Source: Chloroflexota bacterium (GTDB taxonomy: Bacteria; Chloroflexota; Anaerolineae; Aggregatilineales; J027). Taken from it: a DNA stretch of 36,967 nt. The DNA lies in NCBI GenBank assembly GCA_010092845.1, contig JAADYW010000070.1:1-36967 (forward strand), read 5' to 3'. A program made the translations under genes and the position numbers. Positions 28,591 to 36,967 of the stretch are shown here, in pieces. The notes beneath the pieces were generated by a model. That model searched no databases and was not told where the DNA came from. It was given only the letters and a program-made list of their open reading frames with translations. How positions within the stretch are numbered: position 1 is the stretch's first letter; each line of letters starts with the position of its first letter.

Positions 28591-29475
28591 TCATCGTATT
28601 TGCTCCACCGGTTTCCGCTCATCATTGCCCCATTCTTGCCACGAGGCATCATAGTTAGAGGCGTGGGCAGACAGACCGGCAATCCGTATGCCCAGGATGC
28701 CCAGGCACGATACGACGCCGACATTGCCATAGAAAATCACTTCAGGCGTGGCGTCATCAATGCTTTTCTCTGCGAAACGCTGACGCAATTGGTCAGGTGG
28801 CAGCAGCGTCGAATCTTCCTGAACCAGCGAATTCACCGGGATGTTGACGGCGCCGGGGATATGTCCCCGCAACCGTGCCAGGGATGTCTCACCGTTGTAC
28901 TCTTCGGGCAGTCGCATATCAACAAGACGGGTGGTCTCATTGAGTAGGTGGACGATATCATCACCCTGGCGTAGCAAGCTGGGATCTGGCTTGGGTTCAA
29001 AATTCGTCGGGCTAATCCGGGGCATTTCTGCTGTTATTGAGCGACCTTCGCTATGCCACTTCCGCCAGCCGCCATCCAGCACAGCCACCTGTGAATGGCC
29101 ATAGTAGTTCAGTGACCACCACATGCGTGATGCTAGTGTATTACTGGCATCGTCATAGACAACAACAAAGTGTTCATTGGTGATACCGAGTTTTCCCATG
29201 GTGCTGGCAAAAGCATCTGGTGGTGCGATGCGTTTGTGCTGCGGATCATCGGTAATGTCTTCAGCCCAGTTGACAAACACTGCCCCCGGAATATGCTGCT
29301 GCACATAGTCTTCGTAGTGATTGAGGACGCGGGATGGGTCTTCCGCTGTTGAGCGCTCCTGAGGAGATAGCATTTCAACAGGCGCGAGCGACTTGCCACG
29401 GATATCAATAATCCGCAGTTTAGGATCGTTGAGCTGATCTTCCAGCCATTGTGTTGATACTAGATTCGTCGTCAT
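28591..29475 (-). CDS. two-domain rhodanese-like sulfurtransferase with the catalytic cysteine replaced
   Basis: A 294-residue tandem rhodanese of the thiosulfate/3-mercaptopyruvate sulfurtransferase type. Domain 1 spans about 1-145, with the HIPGAVFVNW and DGGWRKW motifs. Domain 2 spans about 165-290, with RGHIPGAVNIPV and DASWQEWGN. In active relatives the domain-2 loop begins with the catalytic cysteine (pattern Y-C-G-x-G-V-T-A). Here residues 249-257 read YGNVGVVSC, so the catalytic position (250) is Gly. The only nearby Cys, 257, lies at a non-catalytic position. It is therefore probably inactive as a classical sulfurtransferase, or uses another mechanism. GGAGG 5 bases before the ATG at 29475 fixes the start. 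Confidence 0.9.
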   Translation of the reverse strand: MTTNLVSTQWLEDQLNDPKLRIIDIRGKSLAPVEMLSPQERSTAEDPSRVLNHYEDYVQQHIPGAVFVNWAEDITDDPQHKRIAPPDAFASTMGKLGITNEHFVVVYDDASNTLASRMWWSLNYYGHSQVAVLDGGWRKWHSEGRSITAEMPRISPTNFEPKPDPSLLRQGDDIVHLLNETTRLVDMRLPEEYNGETSLARLRGHIPGAVNIPVNSLVQEDSTLLPPDQLRQRFAEKSIDDATPEVIFYGNVGVVSCLGILGIRIAGLSAHASNYDASWQEWGNDERKPVEQIR

Positions 29476-29812
29476 AAAACCTCCATAAGAACTTGACATT
29501 CTGGCCCAGAGGGTCTCTGGCGATTGTTTCGTTCCACTTCAAAACGACTGTAACAAGTCTAGCTTGCTTGCCCGGGCCAGCAATCAGTCATCTTGCGTAT
29601 ACTCGGTGTCCAGCCTACCCATTTTTGGGGTAGCAATTTCGTAGTATGACTTAGTGGCCGATTTGGTCTACCTGCGATTGGCCTATATGGCCGCTGCGTT
29701 GCGGGGGCGAGATAGGTAGGATCATCATGATGGATTGTATAGAGTGTGAACTGCGAGAAAAGCACTCATACGAACTTGTGTATGGAACTGCCTTCCGGAG
29801 GAGAATGTTGAC
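29476..29812. promoter_or_regulatory. 337-base intergenic region between divergent rhodanese and dodecin genes
   Basis: No gene is seen here. It must hold the promoters for both flanking genes, though I could not identify convincing -35/-10 pairs. Inverted repeats are present: CCAGAG-GGT-CTCTGG at 29506-29520, just upstream of the rhodanese start, and CTACCC-(7)-GGGTAG at 29615-29633. There is also a near-palindromic GGCCTATATGGCC at about 29678-29690. A GGAGGAG site precedes the dodecin ATG. Confidence 0.4.
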
Positions 29813-30025
29813 ATGGCGCGTATAGCCAAAGTAATTGAGATTATCGGGTCCTCAGAGAGTAGCTGGCAAGACGCTGCCGATAGCGCCCTGCAAGAGGCGA
29901 AGAAGACAGTATCTCACATCTCTGGGATCGAAGTGGGTGAAATGACCGCTGATGTGCAAGATGGCAGGGTAACTGCTTATCATACTGTGATCAAAGTCGC
30001 GTTTGCTGTCGAACGAGCAGAGTAA
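29813..30025 (+). CDS. dodecin family flavin-binding protein
   Basis: A 70-residue protein matching the full length of dodecins: an N-terminal RIAKVIEIIGSSESSWQDAA strand-helix, a central helix, and TADVQDGRVTAYHTVIKVAF. Dodecins assemble into 12-mers that bind riboflavin or FMN and act as flavin stores or quenchers; some bind CoA as well. The conserved SWQDA segment contains the tryptophan that stacks on flavin. GGAGGAG about 11 bases upstream supports the ATG. It lies 286 bases before the pyruvate dehydrogenase operon on the same strand. Confidence 0.93.
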   Translation: MARIAKVIEIIGSSESSWQDAADSALQEAKKTVSHISGIEVGEMTADVQDGRVTAYHTVIKVAFAVERAE

Positions 30026-30311
30026 GAAGAGGCCGCTTCTAGCACCGAATGCTGCTACCGTGCGTGCCAACTTAGTATATGTCTAGCGGCGATTCTTCAC
30101 GCTGGTGAAAATGGTGCATGGTTAGTTCGTCAGCACCACCACGCGGTCGCTACGCTACATTTTCTTCAATATGAATTACCTCAACGAGAGGTGGCTGCTG
30201 AGCCCTAAGCGCGATGATGGCAGCCAATTGTGTAGCATGGCATGCCTGCCTGAAGAGCATGTGTCGTCTATGCCAGTGGCTACCCACCTCCACAATCTTC
30301 AAGGGGAAGAC
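30026..30311. other. 286-base region upstream of the PDH operon
   Basis: The region probably contains the pdh promoter, but no clear consensus pair is seen. A TGGTGC / GCACCA inverted repeat (30112-30117 and 30133-30138) could be an operator. A short AGAAG / CTTCT hairpin follows the dodecin stop. An in-frame ATG at 30171 would extend PdhA by 47 residues, but that stretch shows no family similarity. Confidence 0.35.
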
Positions 30312-31424
30312 ATGGCCAGAAAAACGATAGATTTACCTTATCAGATTGAATATCTCTCTATCTTTGATGAAGAGGGCAATCTGGATGAGGATCTTGAACC
30401 AGATATTTCTGACGACTTACTACTGGATATGCACCGTTGCATGCTCCTATCACGACGCTTTGACGAGCGCATGTTAAACATGCAGCGCCAAGGACGTATC
30501 GGTACTTTTGCGCTGGTTCAGGGTCAGGAGGCTTCCCAGGTCGGGAGCGTGGCCGTGCTCCAGGCGGAGGATTGGATGGTGCCATCCTATCGCGAAACGG
30601 CTGCAATCGCCTGGCGTGGCCGGCAGCAACCGGTCGAGACGATGGTTAAGCTCTTGCTATACAATGCTGGCTTCTATCAGGGAAGCGCCAGTGAACGCGA
30701 AGAGCATAATTTCCCCACCTCAGTTCCAGTGAGTAGCCAGATTTTGCACGCCGTCGGCCTGGCATATGGTAGCAAGTATCGGGAGGCCGGGGAAGTGGTT
30801 ATGGTCTATTTTGGTGATGGAGCGACCTCTGAGGGGGATTTTCACGAGGCGATGAACTTCGGGAGCGTATTCCAGACGCCGACGATTTTCGTGTGCCAGA
30901 ATAATCAATGGGCGATTTCCATTCCTCGTGAAGAACAGACTGAGTCCAAAACGCTGGCTCAGAAGGCTCTTGGCTATGGTATGCCCGGCATTCAGGTTGA
31001 CGGCAACGATCTCCTGGCTGTCTATGCGGCCACTCAGGAAGCCATTGCGCGCGCCCGCAAGGGGGATGGTCCGACGATGATCGAGTGTGTCACTTATCGT
31101 CTGTCGCTACATACCACCGCTGACGACCCCACGCGCTATCGTGAGGACGAAGAAGTCGAAAGGTGGGCAGAACGCGAACCCTTAACCCGCATCCAGAACT
31201 ATCTGAAGCAAAAGGAACTGCTCGACGATAAGGCCATCGAGAAGCTGGAAGACGAGATCAAGGCGCAGATCAAGGATGCTGTCGAGGAATTCGAGAACAG
31301 ATCTGAGGAACTCAAGGATCAAGCCTTGACAATGTTTGAACATATATACGCAGAGATTCCAGCTTACTTACAAGAGCAGCGTGATGAACTGGCGATTGAA
31401 TTAGAGGGGGCCTCAAGTGAGTGA
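30312..31424 (+). CDS. pdhA: pyruvate dehydrogenase E1 component, alpha subunit
   Basis: A 370-residue thiamine-diphosphate-dependent subunit that, with E1-beta, decarboxylates pyruvate and passes the acetyl group to lipoyl-E2. The TPP/Mg motif starts at GDGATSEGDFHEAMNF (168 onward) and ends at QNNQWAIS near 197. Also seen are RQGRIGTFALVQGQEAS, typical of Bacillus-type PdhA, and the HTTADDPTRYR phosphorylation-loop segment. AAGGGGAAG just upstream supports the ATG at 30312. The end overlaps the pdhB start by 8 bases. Branched-chain 2-oxoacid dehydrogenase is the main alternative, but the N-terminal region looks more like PDH. Confidence 0.93.
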   Translation: MARKTIDLPYQIEYLSIFDEEGNLDEDLEPDISDDLLLDMHRCMLLSRRFDERMLNMQRQGRIGTFALVQGQEASQVGSVAVLQAEDWMVPSYRETAAIAWRGRQQPVETMVKLLLYNAGFYQGSASEREEHNFPTSVPVSSQILHAVGLAYGSKYREAGEVVMVYFGDGATSEGDFHEAMNFGSVFQTPTIFVCQNNQWAISIPREEQTESKTLAQKALGYGMPGIQVDGNDLLAVYAATQEAIARARKGDGPTMIECVTYRLSLHTTADDPTRYREDEEVERWAEREPLTRIQNYLKQKELLDDKAIEKLEDEIKAQIKDAVEEFENRSEELKDQALTMFEHIYAEIPAYLQEQRDELAIELEGASSE

Positions 31425-32397
31425 CAAAACCATGGTCGAGGCGCTCAATATGGCCTTGCATCAGGAAATGGATAGCGACAATGACGTCCTGGTCCTGGGC
31501 GCTGATGTTGGTGTTGACGGCGGCGTCTTTCGGGTGACTGAAGGTCTCATTGAGAAGTTCGGCGAACAACGTGTCATTGATACCCCGCTGGCGGAAGGGG
31601 CCATCGTTGGAACCGCCATCGGTATGGCCGCCTACGGTCTCAAGCCCATCTGTGAGACGCAATTCTCCGGGTTCAGTTATTACGCGTTCCAACAGCTAGA
31701 ATCGCATGCCGCACGCTTACGCTGGCGCTCGCGCGGCACTTATCACGTGCCTATGGTATTGCGTACCCCGTACGCGGCGGGGATCCGTGCGCTGGAGCAT
31801 CATTCCGAAAGCCGGGAAACCTACTGGGCACACACGCCCGGTCTGAAGATGGTAATTCCATCTGGACCGCGAAATGCCAGGGCGCTTCTGCTCAGTGCCA
31901 TTCGTGATCCAGATCCAGTTGTGTTTTATGAGGCGAAGTCCATCTATCGAGCCTTTTCTGAAGATGTGCCGGATGAAGAGGAAACCATGCCCCTTGGCAA
32001 GGCACAGGTTCAGCGTGAAGGTGCAGATCTCACCCTAATTTCCTACGGAGCTATGATGCGTCCTACCCTGGAAGCGGCGGAAATACTGGCCGAAGACGAT
32101 GGCATCCAGGCCGAGGTTATTGATCTCCTATCGATTTCTCCGCTGGATCACGAAACGGTCGCAGCGTCCGTTAGTAAAACTGGCCGGGCGGTTGTTGTCA
32201 ACGAGGCACCCCGAAGCTTCAGCGCCGCCTCAGAAGTGGTGGCCCGGCTCGTTGAGAAGGCCTTCTGGTATTTGGAAGCACCCATTCGGCGTGTATCAGC
32301 GCCAGATGTTATGGTGCCGCTATTTGCCTATGAGCAGGCATACCTCCCGGATACGAAGCGGGTATTGCGCGCCGCGCGCGAAACATTGGAGGCATAA
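31417..32397 (+). CDS. pdhB: pyruvate dehydrogenase E1 component, beta subunit
   Basis: A 326-residue transketolase-like beta subunit of normal length. It begins at a GTG (SDKTMVEALNMALHQEMDSD), overlapping the end of pdhA by 8 bases in another frame. Family segments include VLGADVGVDGGVFRVTEGL, RVIDTPLAEGAIVGTAIGMA, the FQQLESHAARLRWRS region, and VVFYEAKSIYR. The C-terminal transketolase domain (VIDLLSISPLDHETV, VVNEAPRSF) is intact. It forms the alpha2-beta2 E1 heterotetramer with PdhA. E2 follows after 4 bases. Confidence 0.95.
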   Translation: MSDKTMVEALNMALHQEMDSDNDVLVLGADVGVDGGVFRVTEGLIEKFGEQRVIDTPLAEGAIVGTAIGMAAYGLKPICETQFSGFSYYAFQQLESHAARLRWRSRGTYHVPMVLRTPYAAGIRALEHHSESRETYWAHTPGLKMVIPSGPRNARALLLSAIRDPDPVVFYEAKSIYRAFSEDVPDEEETMPLGKAQVQREGADLTLISYGAMMRPTLEAAEILAEDDGIQAEVIDLLSISPLDHETVAASVSKTGRAVVVNEAPRSFSAASEVVARLVEKAFWYLEAPIRRVSAPDVMVPLFAYEQAYLPDTKRVLRAARETLEA

Positions 32398-32401
32398 CCA
32401 C

Positions 32402-33721
32402 ATGACCAAGCAGTTTGAGCTCCCCGACCTGGGCGAGGGTATTCACGAGGGTGAGATTCTCGAAGTACCGGTTTCGGTCGGAGATGAGGTCCAGGAAGAT
32501 GACATCATTGTAACGGTTGAGACGGACAAGGCCTCGGTTGAAATCCCTTCACCATATGCTGGGAAGGTCCAGGAGATTCATGTTAAAGAGGGTGACCTGG
32601 TCAATGTAGGTGATGTCATCATCTCCTTCGGCGATGGAGATGAAGGACCTCCACCAGAAGCCCGGGACGAGGCGGAAGAGGCCAAAGACGGGGCCAAATC
32701 GGAAGAACGGAAAACGCAGCCATCGGGACAACGGGACGAAAGCGGTACACCTCGTGAAGGCCGGCCTGTTCCTGCGGCACCTGCTACCCGGCGGCTAGCA
32801 CGCGAGTTGAACGTCGACCTGCGGCAAGTTGCCGGAAGTGGCCCCGGCGGACGAGTCACGCGCGATGATGTGCAAACTCATGCTGATGAAGGTCCTTCAG
32901 AACGCGAGGCAGCACCCGGGGGTGAGGAGGCAAAGCCATCTCCTGAGAAGGCAAAAACACCAGGCAAATCGCTGCAACCGGAGGCACCGCGCCTGCCCGA
33001 TTTCAGCAAATGGGGAGAAATCGAACGACTCCCCCTGCGATCAGTGCGTCGAGTGACAGCCCAGCGGATGGCACAGTCATGGTCCCAGATTCCACATGTA
33101 ACCCACCATGATGTCGCCGATGTGACTGATCTGGAGCAGCTCCGGCAGCAGTATCAGGATGAGATGAATCTTGATAGCCTGACATTGACCTTATTCGTCA
33201 TGAAGGCTGTCGTCGCTGCATTGAAGAAGTATCCCCGTTTCAACGCTTCGCTGGATGCCGATTCAGGCGAGATCATCCTCAAGCACTATTACAATCTTGG
33301 CCTCGCTGTCGATACGGATCGGGGCTTGATCGTGCCCGTAACTACGGATGTGGAGAGCAAGAGTCTGGTGCAGCTTGCCAAAGAGATACGTGAACTCGTC
33401 GAACGCACACGAGCGGGCAAGACAGAACTGGAAGAAATGCAGGGGGGCACTTTTACCATCACCAACGTTGGCCCTATTGGAGGCACGCATTTTGACCCGA
33501 TTGTCAATTTCCCGCAGGCGGCGATCCTCGGAATGGCGCGTGTTGGTTGGGAACCGGTCGTTGAGATGGCCGACGGCCAGAAGAAGATCGAACCACGTTA
33601 CATGCTGCCTCTGGTGCTTGGTTTCGATCATCGCCTGGCAGACGGAGCAGAGGCGGCCAGATTTGTCAACGATATCGTTACCATGCTGGAAGACCCCGAC
33701 CGCTTTATGCTACGGCTATGA
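32402..33721 (+). CDS. pdhC: dihydrolipoamide acetyltransferase (E2 of pyruvate dehydrogenase)
   Basis: A 439-residue E2. Residues 1-78 form one lipoyl domain with the lipoylated Lys43 in VETDKASVEIP. A charged Glu/Lys/Pro/Ala-rich linker follows, then the peripheral-subunit-binding domain (about 125-160, ATRRLARELNVDLRQVAGSG), a second linker, and the catalytic acetyltransferase core (about 205-439). The core ends with FDHRLADG, which carries His410 and Asp414 of the active site. The ATG lies 4 bases after the pdhB stop; the frame is open upstream, but only as a shadow of pdhB. It forms the core of the complex with E1 and the following E3. Confidence 0.95.
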   Translation: MTKQFELPDLGEGIHEGEILEVPVSVGDEVQEDDIIVTVETDKASVEIPSPYAGKVQEIHVKEGDLVNVGDVIISFGDGDEGPPPEARDEAEEAKDGAKSEERKTQPSGQRDESGTPREGRPVPAAPATRRLARELNVDLRQVAGSGPGGRVTRDDVQTHADEGPSEREAAPGGEEAKPSPEKAKTPGKSLQPEAPRLPDFSKWGEIERLPLRSVRRVTAQRMAQSWSQIPHVTHHDVADVTDLEQLRQQYQDEMNLDSLTLTLFVMKAVVAALKKYPRFNASLDADSGEIILKHYYNLGLAVDTDRGLIVPVTTDVESKSLVQLAKEIRELVERTRAGKTELEEMQGGTFTITNVGPIGGTHFDPIVNFPQAAILGMARVGWEPVVEMADGQKKIEPRYMLPLVLGFDHRLADGAEAARFVNDIVTMLEDPDRFMLRL

Positions 33722-33745
33722 TCAAGCTGAAAGGAAATCGCCACA

Positions 33746-35164
33746 ATGGTTATGGGCGAAGAAACACTGCAAACCGAGTTACTAGTGATTGGTGGCGGTA
33801 CTGGCGGCTATTCGGCTGCTTTTCGCGCCGCCGATCTCGGCGTAAAAGTTGCTCTGGTAAACGATGAGAAGCGGTTAGGCGGCGTCTGCTTACATCGGGG
33901 CTGCATTCCTGCCAAATCGCTCTTGCAGCCCGCTCGGCTGATGATGGAAGCCCGCCGTGCGGATGATTGGGGCGTAGCATTCGCTGACCCCAGTATTGAT
34001 GTCGAAAAGCTGCGGAGCTGGAAAGACGGTGTTGTTGACAAACTTGTCAATGGCCTGGAAACGCTCAGTGAACGTCGTGATATTCGCATCGTTCGTGGCC
34101 ATGCTGTTTTTGAATCATCCAATCAGGTCCGGCTGAGGAACCCAGACATGGTCAGCAATGTCGAATTTGAGCATGCGATTATCGCCACTGGCTCGCGACC
34201 CATTGCGTTGCCGGGCACAGAATTCAAGTCGGATAGCCGGATCATGGACTCCGCGACTGCATTGGGACTGCCGGAGATTCCTGAGACACTCTTGATTGTC
34301 GGGGGTGGATATATCGGGCTTGAGATGGGCATGATCTATGCATCACTTGGGAGCCGCATTACATTGGTCGAACTACTCGATGGCCTATTGCCCGGGACTG
34401 ATCGGGAACTGGTGAAGCCTGTGGCTCAAGAGGCTGCGGGGATGTTCGAGGCGATTCACCTGAACACCAGCGTCGAATCTTTGCAAGAAGAAACCGATGG
34501 AGTCCTGGTGGAATTCAATGGTGATGTGGGTGATGAACAACAAAAATTTGATCGTGTACTGATAGCGATTGGACGTCAGCCGAGCACAGACAAGCTACAA
34601 CTTGAGAATACTGATGTAGAGCTGGACGATCATGGTTTCATCCGGGTAGACGCCGAACGTCGTACCACCGAGGAGCATATCTTTGCCGTGGGCGATGCTG
34701 CGGGGAAGCCGCTCCTTGCCCATAAGTCCATGCACGAGGGCAAGATCGCTGCTGAGGTTATCGCTGGGAAGCCAGCCAGCTTTGATGTGCGGTGTATTCC
34801 CAAGGTGATCTTCACTGAGCCAGAGCTTGCATTGTGCGGATTGTCAGAAGAAGACGCGCATGAGCAAGGTTATGCAGTTGAGATTGGCCGGTTTCCCTGG
34901 CGTGCCTCAGGCCGAGCACTGACTAAAGGTGCGCCGGACGGCCTCACCAAAATCGTGTTCGACGCCGAGTCGGGCCGGGTGCTCGGCGTCGGTATCGTGG
35001 GTAGCGGTGCTGCCGAACTGATTGCTGAGGGAGCGCTGGCAATTGAAATGGGCGCTGTTGCCCACGACCTTGCGCTGACCATACACCCGCACCCAACCCT
35101 GAGCGAAACCATTTCTGAAGCGGCCGAGGCCTTTCTCGAAAAACCCATCCATACTCTGGCCTAA
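33746..35164 (+). CDS. lpdA: dihydrolipoyl dehydrogenase (E3)
   Basis: A 472-residue flavoprotein that reoxidises dihydrolipoyl-E2 and makes NADH. The N-terminal FAD motif is GGGTGGYSAAFRAADLG, followed by the redox disulfide Cys48/Cys53 in GGVCLHRGCIPAKS. The NAD-binding motif is VGGGYIGLEMGMIYASLG, and VGDAAGKPLLAHKS binds FAD. The dimer-interface active-site pair His449 and Glu454 sits in HPHPTLSE. AAAGGA about 11 bases upstream supports the ATG. Last gene of the four-gene pdh operon, 24 bases after E2. Confidence 0.97.
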   Translation: MVMGEETLQTELLVIGGGTGGYSAAFRAADLGVKVALVNDEKRLGGVCLHRGCIPAKSLLQPARLMMEARRADDWGVAFADPSIDVEKLRSWKDGVVDKLVNGLETLSERRDIRIVRGHAVFESSNQVRLRNPDMVSNVEFEHAIIATGSRPIALPGTEFKSDSRIMDSATALGLPEIPETLLIVGGGYIGLEMGMIYASLGSRITLVELLDGLLPGTDRELVKPVAQEAAGMFEAIHLNTSVESLQEETDGVLVEFNGDVGDEQQKFDRVLIAIGRQPSTDKLQLENTDVELDDHGFIRVDAERRTTEEHIFAVGDAAGKPLLAHKSMHEGKIAAEVIAGKPASFDVRCIPKVIFTEPELALCGLSEEDAHEQGYAVEIGRFPWRASGRALTKGAPDGLTKIVFDAESGRVLGVGIVGSGAAELIAEGALAIEMGAVAHDLALTIHPHPTLSETISEAAEAFLEKPIHTLA

Positions 35165-35199
35165 GGATTGCCCAGATACTAAGAAAGTGAAGCTAAAAC

Positions 35200-36018
35200 T
35201 TGACCTATCGATTAGAACTTCGCGAATCCGTTCAGGAGGGCGTTGCGCGTATTCTGAACGAGCAAATCGACAAAGCTCTGCAGAGTCTCAATCAGACAGA
35301 GGATAGTCCTGAAGACGCCATCCATGACGCGCGTAAACGCTTCAAGAAGATCCGGCGGTGCTGCGATTGGTCCGCGATGAAATCGGTGATGATGTCTCCC
35401 AACGTGAAACACCTGTTATCGGGATGCTGGGCGCCGACTTGCAACCCTACGCGAGAGCACAGTTGCCATCGAGACTCTTGGCGAAGTCCCGGCCATTTTG
35501 CCGAGGAGCTTGCTGACGGTGCTTTTCAGGAAACGCGACAGACCCTGGTTGCGCGTCATCAGGTTAGGCGCAAACGCTTACTGGCCACCTACGCAGTTGA
35601 AGATGTGGCAACGACTATTGCCGAAGCCCGCTCGCGGGTTGATTCCCTGCCGATAACTGGGGACGGATCTGATGTGTATCGCGACGGGTTGGAGCGGGTC
35701 TAAAAGCGGGGCTACAGAGGGCTTGATAACGCCTACGCCGAGCCCAGCCGTCAGAGTTTTCACGAGTGGCGCAAGCGCGTCAAGTATCTCTGGTATCACA
35801 TGCGCCTACTCAATTTGCTGTGGCCGGATATGCAAGATGAGTTCGCGGATGCCATACATGACCTGGCTGACTATCTGGGCGATGCTCACGATCTAGCCGA
35901 GTTCTACGACGTTATTTCGAGCGATGTTGAGGTTCCTGATGATGGCGAAACACTACAGGCCCTGATCGGGCTAGCAAATCGCTGGCGACGCAAGCTCGAG
36001 ATGAAGGCACGGCCGTAA
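35200..36018 (+). pseudogene. CHAD-domain gene, inactivated
   Basis: The stretch encodes the pieces of a ~270-residue CHAD-domain protein (conserved-histidine helical domain, polyphosphate-binding in studied relatives). Pieces in order: HDARKRFKKIRR in the frame that starts at TTG 35200; VLRLVRDEIGDDV in a second frame from about 35358; STVAIETLGEVPAIL in a third frame around 35450-35490; then back to the first frame with QTLVARHQVRRKRLLATYA. That frame meets an in-frame TAA at 35701-35703 and resumes with KRGYRGLDNAYAEPSPESFHEWRKRVKY up to 36018. Three single-base frame changes plus one nonsense codon in a recognisable domain mean decay rather than annotation error, unless the assembly is poor here. 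It lies 35 bases after lpdA. Confidence 0.85.
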
Positions 36019-36062
36019 GGATACTGGGTTTATGCTGAAAAACCGAAGGCCGTTGTGAGGCG

Positions 36063-36076
36063 AATGAGGACTCATT
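36063..36076. promoter_or_regulatory. perfect 6-bp dyad upstream of atpD
   Basis: AATGAG-GA-CTCATT is a perfect inverted repeat about 95 bases before the ATP synthase beta start. A second pair, AGCGG-(6)-CCGCT, lies at 36134-36149. The 152-base gap (36019-36170) otherwise shows no gene and no clear promoter. These could be operator sites for the ATPase operon. Confidence 0.3.
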
Positions 36077-36164
36077 GGAGGGCTGCACAGCTCGATCTGG
36101 CAGCAGAAGCAGCTACCGATTACTAGCCAGCATAGCGGTTACCTCCGCTGTATTAGCTTACTGA

Positions 36165-36967
<803 letters not shown>

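Noticed and set aside
30171-30311. Longer PdhA start
   Set aside because: The extra 47 residues have no similarity to E1-alpha, and the ATG at 30312 has a good ribosome-binding site.

Overview
The window looks like a chromosomal segment of a free-living bacterium with moderate-to-high G+C. The gene content fits Chloroflexota (Anaerolineae-like): an isolated PSP1/YaaT-type protein, a threonyl-tRNA-synthetase-like/uridine-kinase fusion, a LysM-LysM-LysM-M23 protein and a Sat-CysC fusion. This assignment rests on family impressions, not on a search. A complete four-gene pyruvate dehydrogenase operon and a Rieske/FAD oxidoreductase suggest an aerobic or facultative heterotroph. No rRNA, insertion sequence, integrase or CRISPR array is visible.

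Layout, left to right. (1) 140-5537, plus strand: bifunctional ATP sulfurylase/APS kinase, an FlK-like hotdog thioesterase and a GH38 alpha-mannosidase. (2) 5575-12530, minus strand: a tightly packed seven-gene run read right to left, PSP1 protein > PIG-L deacetylase > M20 amidohydrolase > gamma-glutamylcyclotransferase-like > purA > a solute-binding-protein-like protein without signal peptide > soluble PAS histidine kinase, mostly with overlaps or gaps of 20 bp or less. A nucleoside-kinase fusion lies upstream (12642-14381). (3) 14505-17745, plus: LysM/M23 endopeptidase and a DHA2-type MFS transporter. (4) 17858-19982, plus: a good sigma-70-like promoter followed by two proteins I cannot assign (523 and 148 aa). 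(5) 20039-20163: tRNA-Arg(UCU) with its own terminator. (6) 20308-24522: a large CheB-CheR-PAS protein convergent, 6 bp apart, with a PAS histidine kinase. (7) 24773-29475: 6-phosphogluconate dehydrogenase, Rieske-FAD oxidoreductase, a lone tail-collar protein and a rhodanese whose catalytic cysteine is replaced by glycine. (8) 29813-35164, plus: dodecin, then pdhA-pdhB-pdhC-lpdA. (9) 35200-36018: a decayed CHAD-domain gene. (10) 36171-end: the first gene of an ATP synthase operon, whose sequence resembles the alternate (N-type, Na+-translocating) F-ATPase beta subunit.

How the genes relate: the PDH operon is a self-contained metabolic module (pyruvate to acetyl-CoA plus NADH), and dodecin next to it may buffer flavin. 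The Sat-CysC protein makes PAPS. Three signalling proteins (two soluble histidine kinases and the CheB/CheR hybrid) have no response regulator nearby, so their outputs lie elsewhere. The most interesting items are the unassigned 523/148-aa pair, the solute-binding protein translationally coupled to a cytosolic histidine kinase, the rhodanese with the replaced cysteine, the CHAD pseudogene, and the probable N-ATPase operon beginning at the right edge.
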